A DNA stretch of 33,694 nucleotides. Source: an uncultured Bacilli bacterium. Lineage in GTDB: Bacteria > Bacillota_I > Bacilli_A > RF39 > UBA660. Shown here piece after piece: positions 30,996-33,694 of this stretch (position 1 is its first letter; the number at the start of each line of letters is the position of its first letter). Position numbers and translations under genes: made by a program. The notes below the pieces were generated by a model that was not told the origin of the DNA, did not search any database, and worked only from the letters and a program-made list of their open reading frames with translations. Location of the stretch: positions 1 through 33,694 of the forward strand of contig CANQIK010000011.1 in the NCBI GenBank assembly GCA_947624085.1. The letters run 5' to 3'.

Positions 30996-31072
30996 TGGTA
31001 GCGACGGGGAGATTCGAACTCTCGACCTGCCGGGTATGAACCGGATGCTCTAGCCAACTGAGCTACATCGCC
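30996..31072 (-). tRNA. tRNA-Met (anticodon CAT), probably elongator
   Basis: This is a 77-nt tRNA read on the minus strand, from GGCGATG to encoded CCA. The acceptor pairs GGCGATG with CGTCGCT (two G-U pairs). The D arm is GCTC...GAGC, the anticodon loop is TTCATAC (CAT), and the T arm is TTCGAAT. The anticodon stem lacks three consecutive G-C pairs next to the loop and there is no C1-A72 mismatch, so it is not the initiator. A CAT anticodon could also be tRNA-Ile2 (lysidine), but the acceptor resembles tRNA-Met. Two pairs are mismatched (27-43 and 50-64). Confidence 0.9.
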
Positions 31073-31084
31073 ATCACAAGTACA

Positions 31085-31113
31085 ATAATACCAAAAAAAC
31101 GGGGGTTATGCAA
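31085..31113 (-). promoter_or_regulatory. promoter of tRNA-Met
   Basis: On the minus strand TTGCAT (31113-31108), 17 bases, TATTAT (31090-31085), about 12 bases before the mature 5' end. Confidence 0.7.
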
Positions 31114-31170
31114 GAGTTTTTAAAATAGGTTTTGATATGATTAGTGCTTTTTTTATTGCCAACTTTATAG

Positions 31171-31176
31171 TATAAT
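31171..31176 (+). promoter_or_regulatory. -10 box for the 31209 gene
   Basis: A perfect TATAAT lies 33 bases before ATG 31209. No convincing -35 is present at 17 bases (T-rich). Confidence 0.5.
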
Positions 31177-31208
31177 AAAGAGGAATAAAAAGATAACAGG
31201 TGTTGATT

Positions 31209-32135
31209 ATGGGAAAAAAGAAAAAGCAAGTTAGTATATCATGGAATCCATTACAATCTACAACTATTGGCACCATTAAGGAAAATAAATATGGCTGGAT
31301 AGGAACAATTATTTTATTTATCCTTTTTGTCGCTGTAATCTTTTATTTGCCTGAATTAATGGATGCTTACAATAATTATATGGCTAATAAGACTAATACT
31401 ACAGCAGTAACTAATAATACTACCCCTGATAACGGTACAGAAGAGCCGGAACCTCCTACAATAGAAAAATATACTTTAGACCAAAAGAAATCTTTTGATT
31501 TTGATAATTTCTCTGTAAAAGATGTTAAAATATTTGCTAGTGCTTTTAGTTATAAAGTAGTAAATACTTCCGATAATGATATTAATTTATCAGATTTGAA
31601 TTATTTCTTTCAATTCTATGATGAATCAGGTAGCGTTGTCCAAGCTATATATTTAAATGGCAAAATTGCCAAAGATGAAACTAAAACATTTAATGAAGAA
31701 ATAACAAATTCATCTATAGTAACAGCTTATTCTTTATCTATTATTGATGAGAAAGATTTTACTTATTTTAATTTAGACATTGATCCTGATACTAATCAAG
31801 CTGTTCTTACTTGTCTAAAAGATTCCCAAAGTTTAACTTATACATTTATAGATGAGAAATTAAAACAAATAGATGATACAGTTACATATAGTCCGGAGTA
31901 TGAAGACTATAATGAAAAATATGATTATTATCAAGCATTAGTAGATAAGTATAATAATAAAAAAGGAATTAATATATCTTTAGATACTCTAGATGAAGGA
32001 GGATTAAGCTATAATGCCACTATCGATTATAATAGTGTAAATAACGTTTTAGATGAAGGATTTTATTTCGGGGTAAATACTAGTCCACGAGTTGTTAAAT
32101 TTAAAGCAGAAGCAATGGGATACACTTGCTCATGA
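31209..32135 (+). CDS. single-pass membrane protein with Asn/Thr-rich linker
   Basis: This 308-residue protein has a basic N-terminus (MGKKKKQVS), one membrane helix (about 33-52), a linker rich in Asn and Thr ending EEPEPP, and an extracytoplasmic domain. Part of that domain (NFSVKDVKIFASAFSYKVVN, then NDINLSDLNYFFQFYDESG) looks like a DUF4352/FxLYD-type beta-sandwich, in which a hydrophobic pattern precedes ...FxF.D..G.VV. No enzyme motif. ATG 31209 is used because an AGG (31198-31200) lies ahead; an in-frame GTG at 31200 is less likely. It ends 8 bases before scpA and probably shares its transcript. Its TGA stop (32133-32135) is the only TGA stop among the main genes here. Confidence 0.65.
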   Translation: MGKKKKQVSISWNPLQSTTIGTIKENKYGWIGTIILFILFVAVIFYLPELMDAYNNYMANKTNTTAVTNNTTPDNGTEEPEPPTIEKYTLDQKKSFDFDNFSVKDVKIFASAFSYKVVNTSDNDINLSDLNYFFQFYDESGSVVQAIYLNGKIAKDETKTFNEEITNSSIVTAYSLSIIDEKDFTYFNLDIDPDTNQAVLTCLKDSQSLTYTFIDEKLKQIDDTVTYSPEYEDYNEKYDYYQALVDKYNNKKGINISLDTLDEGGLSYNATIDYNSVNNVLDEGFYFGVNTSPRVVKFKAEAMGYTCS

Positions 32136-32142
32136 GGAGAAA

Positions 32143-32862
32143 ATGAATTTAAACATTAATGATTTCAGTGGTCCATTAGATTTATTATTACATATGGTCA
32201 AAAAACATCAAATGGATATATATGAAATTGATATTAAAATGATTATTGATGAATATATTGAATTTATAAACTCACTTGATCGTCAAGATTTAGATAGCAA
32301 AAGTGAGTATTTAACTATGGCATCAGAACTCATTCACTTAAAAAGTAAAATGTTATTAGGTTTTGATGATGAAGAAGATGATGCGGATGTTTATGAAATT
32401 AATTCTGAAGAAGATTTACGTAATAGAATTATTGAATTTGCTAAATATCAAAACATAAGCAATGATTTTCGCTTGTTAGAAACAAATCGGCAAGAATACT
32501 ACACAAAAGTTCCCGAAAGCTTAAAAGAATATTATGATGAAAACGCCAAAATAAGTGGTAATGTTGATTTAGAAGATTTACTTGAAGCTTTTCGTAATCT
32601 TCAAGAAAGATTAGAATATAAAACTCCTAAAAATACTAAGATAGCTCGCAAAGAATTAAGCATTAAAGATAAGACTAATTATATAAAAAGTATATTAAAA
32701 GAAAAAAGTAAAGTTGAATTTACTGAACTTTTTGATAATGCTTCTAAAGAAGAACTAGTTGTAACTTTATTATCTATTTTAGAAATGTGCAAAAAAAGCG
32801 AAGTTTTCTTGTCGCAAAGCAAAAATTTTAGTACAATATTTGTTGAGGCAAGAAATGAATAA
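32143..32862 (+). CDS. scpA: segregation and condensation protein A (kleisin)
   Basis: This 239-residue kleisin bridges the SMC dimer heads in the bacterial condensin complex. The family signature is at the very start (NDFSGPLDLLLHMVKKHQMD), followed by IYEIDI and SEYLTMASELIHLKSKMLLG. An acidic middle follows, and the C-terminal winged helix region contains KVEFTELFDNASKEELVVTL and LSILEMCK. GAGGAG (32134-32139) directly precedes ATG 32143, which marks the start; the frame is open further upstream but the extra residues do not match the family. The stop overlaps the start of scpB by 8 bases. Confidence 0.95.
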   Translation: MNLNINDFSGPLDLLLHMVKKHQMDIYEIDIKMIIDEYIEFINSLDRQDLDSKSEYLTMASELIHLKSKMLLGFDDEEDDADVYEINSEEDLRNRIIEFAKYQNISNDFRLLETNRQEYYTKVPESLKEYYDENAKISGNVDLEDLLEAFRNLQERLEYKTPKNTKIARKELSIKDKTNYIKSILKEKSKVEFTELFDNASKEELVVTLLSILEMCKKSEVFLSQSKNFSTIFVEARNE

Positions 32863-33406
32863 ACAAGCAGTTTTAGAGGGATTACTATTTATTAAAGGTG
32901 ATGAAGGTATTTCTTTAAAAGAAATTACCAATCTTTTGGATGTAACAGAAAAAACTGCTCAAGAGCTTCTTAATAAACTTCAAAAAGAGTATGAAAAAGA
33001 AGATAGGGGTCTGCGTATTAGCTTTTTGGCCGATACTTTTAAGTTAACTACTAAAAAGGAACACAATGAATATTATAAGAAACTTGTAAATAGTGAAAGT
33101 AATAATACGTTATCTGAAGCTGCTCTTGAGACCTTGGCTGTCATTGCCTATAATGAGCCGATTACTAGAGTCAAAATTGATGAAATACGAGGTATATCTT
33201 CAGCTTTTATGCTTAGAAAGTTAGTTGCTAAAGATTTAGTTAAACCATGTGGGAAAAGCGATTTGCCGGGGCATCCTACTTTATACAAAACTACTAACGA
33301 ATTTTTGGATTATTTTGGCTTAGCTACACTTGCTGACTTACCTAAATTAGAAGAAGATAAAAATTATGAAGAAGTAGATCTTTATAAAAGTAAATATCAT
33401 GAATAA
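32855..33406 (+). CDS. scpB: segregation and condensation protein B
   Basis: This 183-residue protein dimerises and binds ScpA to regulate the SMC complex. It has two winged-helix units: VLEGLLFIKGDEGISLKEI at the start and a second containing LSEAALETLAVIAYNEPITR, VKIDEIRGISSAFMLRKLVA and GHPTLYKTTNEFLDYFGL, all typical of ScpB. ATG 32855 is used because TTGAGG (32843-32848) lies upstream. Overlap with scpA (ATGAATAA) couples their translation. Confidence 0.96.
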   Translation: MNKQAVLEGLLFIKGDEGISLKEITNLLDVTEKTAQELLNKLQKEYEKEDRGLRISFLADTFKLTTKKEHNEYYKKLVNSESNNTLSEAALETLAVIAYNEPITRVKIDEIRGISSAFMLRKLVAKDLVKPCGKSDLPGHPTLYKTTNEFLDYFGLATLADLPKLEEDKNYEEVDLYKSKYHE

Positions 33407-33408
33407 AT

Positions 33409-33438
33409 TTGCTTAAATCCCATAGTGCATGATATAAT
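33409..33438 (+). promoter_or_regulatory. promoter of tRNA-Leu
   Basis: TTGCTT (33409-33414), 18 bases, TATAAT (33433-33438), 9 bases before the mature tRNA. Confidence 0.75.
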
Positions 33439-33446
33439 TAGCTTAT

Positions 33447-33533
33447 GCCTGTATGGCGGAATTGGTAGACGCGCTGGACTCAAAATCCAGTGGTAGCAAT
33501 ATCGTGTCAGTTCGAGTCTGACTACAGGCACCA
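33447..33533 (+). tRNA. tRNA-Leu (anticodon CAA)
   Basis: This 87-nt class II tRNA pairs GCCTGTA with TACAGGC and has encoded CCA. The anticodon stem CTGGA/TCCAG encloses CTCAAAA (CAA, reading TTG). A long variable arm (TGGTAGCAATATCGTG) is characteristic of tRNA-Leu, and TTCGAGT is the T loop. Confidence 0.96.
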
Positions 33534-33543
33534 GAAAGATAGC

Positions 33544-33584
33544 AAACTCGGACTTTTAAATTATTTGATAAGTTCGAGTTTTAA
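33544..33584 (+). terminator. terminator of tRNA-Leu
   Basis: AAACTCGGACTT (33544-33555) pairs with AAGTTCGAGTTT (33570-33581) with one G-T pair, followed by a short T-run. Confidence 0.8.
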
Positions 33585-33620
33585 TATACTTCAATTCATG
33601 ATAAAATAATTTTAGTGAGA

Positions 33621-33656
33621 TAGTGTGAAAAGTTTTATGGAAAAATGATCACACTA
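33621..33656. repeat. 8-bp inverted repeat near the window end
   Basis: TAGTGTGA (33621-33628) and TCACACTA (33649-33656) are perfect inverse copies with a 20-base spacer. No T-run follows on the plus strand. It could be an operator for a gene beyond the window. Nothing coding is seen in 33585-33694. Confidence 0.35.
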
Positions 33657-33694
33657 AACAAAAAAGATATTAAAATGAAAATTTTAATATAAAT

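Noticed and set aside
31209-32135. Alternative genetic code with TGA as Trp
   Set aside because: Trp residues are all TGG in long conserved proteins, and one gene ends in TGA at a position that fits its neighbour's RBS.

Overview
This is low-GC chromosomal DNA from a Gram-positive-type bacterium of the Firmicutes/Bacilli. RNase Y, RNase J, ScpA and ScpB, two sortases, a sortase-anchored adhesin and several lipoproteins point to a walled, monoderm cell. Trp is always TGG and TGA is not used as a sense codon, so the code is standard. An uncultured gut Bacilli lineage (Erysipelotrichales or RF39-like) fits the mix of very AT-rich DNA and sortase genes, but that placement is inference.

Layout. 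1-840: end of an operon with a carboxymuconolactone decarboxylase-like protein and a cupin. 967-1974: a solitary RhuM-family gene with a near-consensus promoter. 2200-3674: an operon for a prolyl-tRNA editing protein, a cyclophilin-like lipoprotein and a flavodoxin. 3687-10679: a duplicated WG-repeat/ankyrin locus: the 3' stump of one WG-repeat gene, a complete WG-repeat gene, then an ankyrin gene followed by a second complete WG-repeat gene. The terminator-plus-promoter module between units is itself duplicated. 10923-15541: a minus-strand surface operon with a sigma-region-4-like regulator, a 1088-residue thioester/Cna-B adhesin and a sortase. It is preceded by a leader with a terminator hairpin and by a promoter that lies between inverted repeats.

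15839-25265: a PepSY membrane protein, a CopA-type copper ATPase coupled to a hemolysin III-family protein, a proline-rich membrane protein, a two-gene unknown operon, a class B-like sortase with Lys where Arg is expected, a short-chain dehydrogenase and a thioredoxin-fold lipoprotein. 25309-33694: a tail-anchored unknown, RNase Y and RNase J in tail-to-tail arrangement, an acidic unknown, tRNA-Met(CAT), a membrane-anchored unknown, scpA-scpB and tRNA-Leu(CAA).

How it fits together. The right half is mostly core genome (RNA decay, chromosome segregation, tRNAs). The left half is accessory. The two places most likely to hold undescribed biology are the WG/ankyrin locus, whose paralogues share a C-terminal tail more conserved than their bodies, and the adhesin operon, whose expression looks controlled at the level of both its promoter DNA and its leader RNA.
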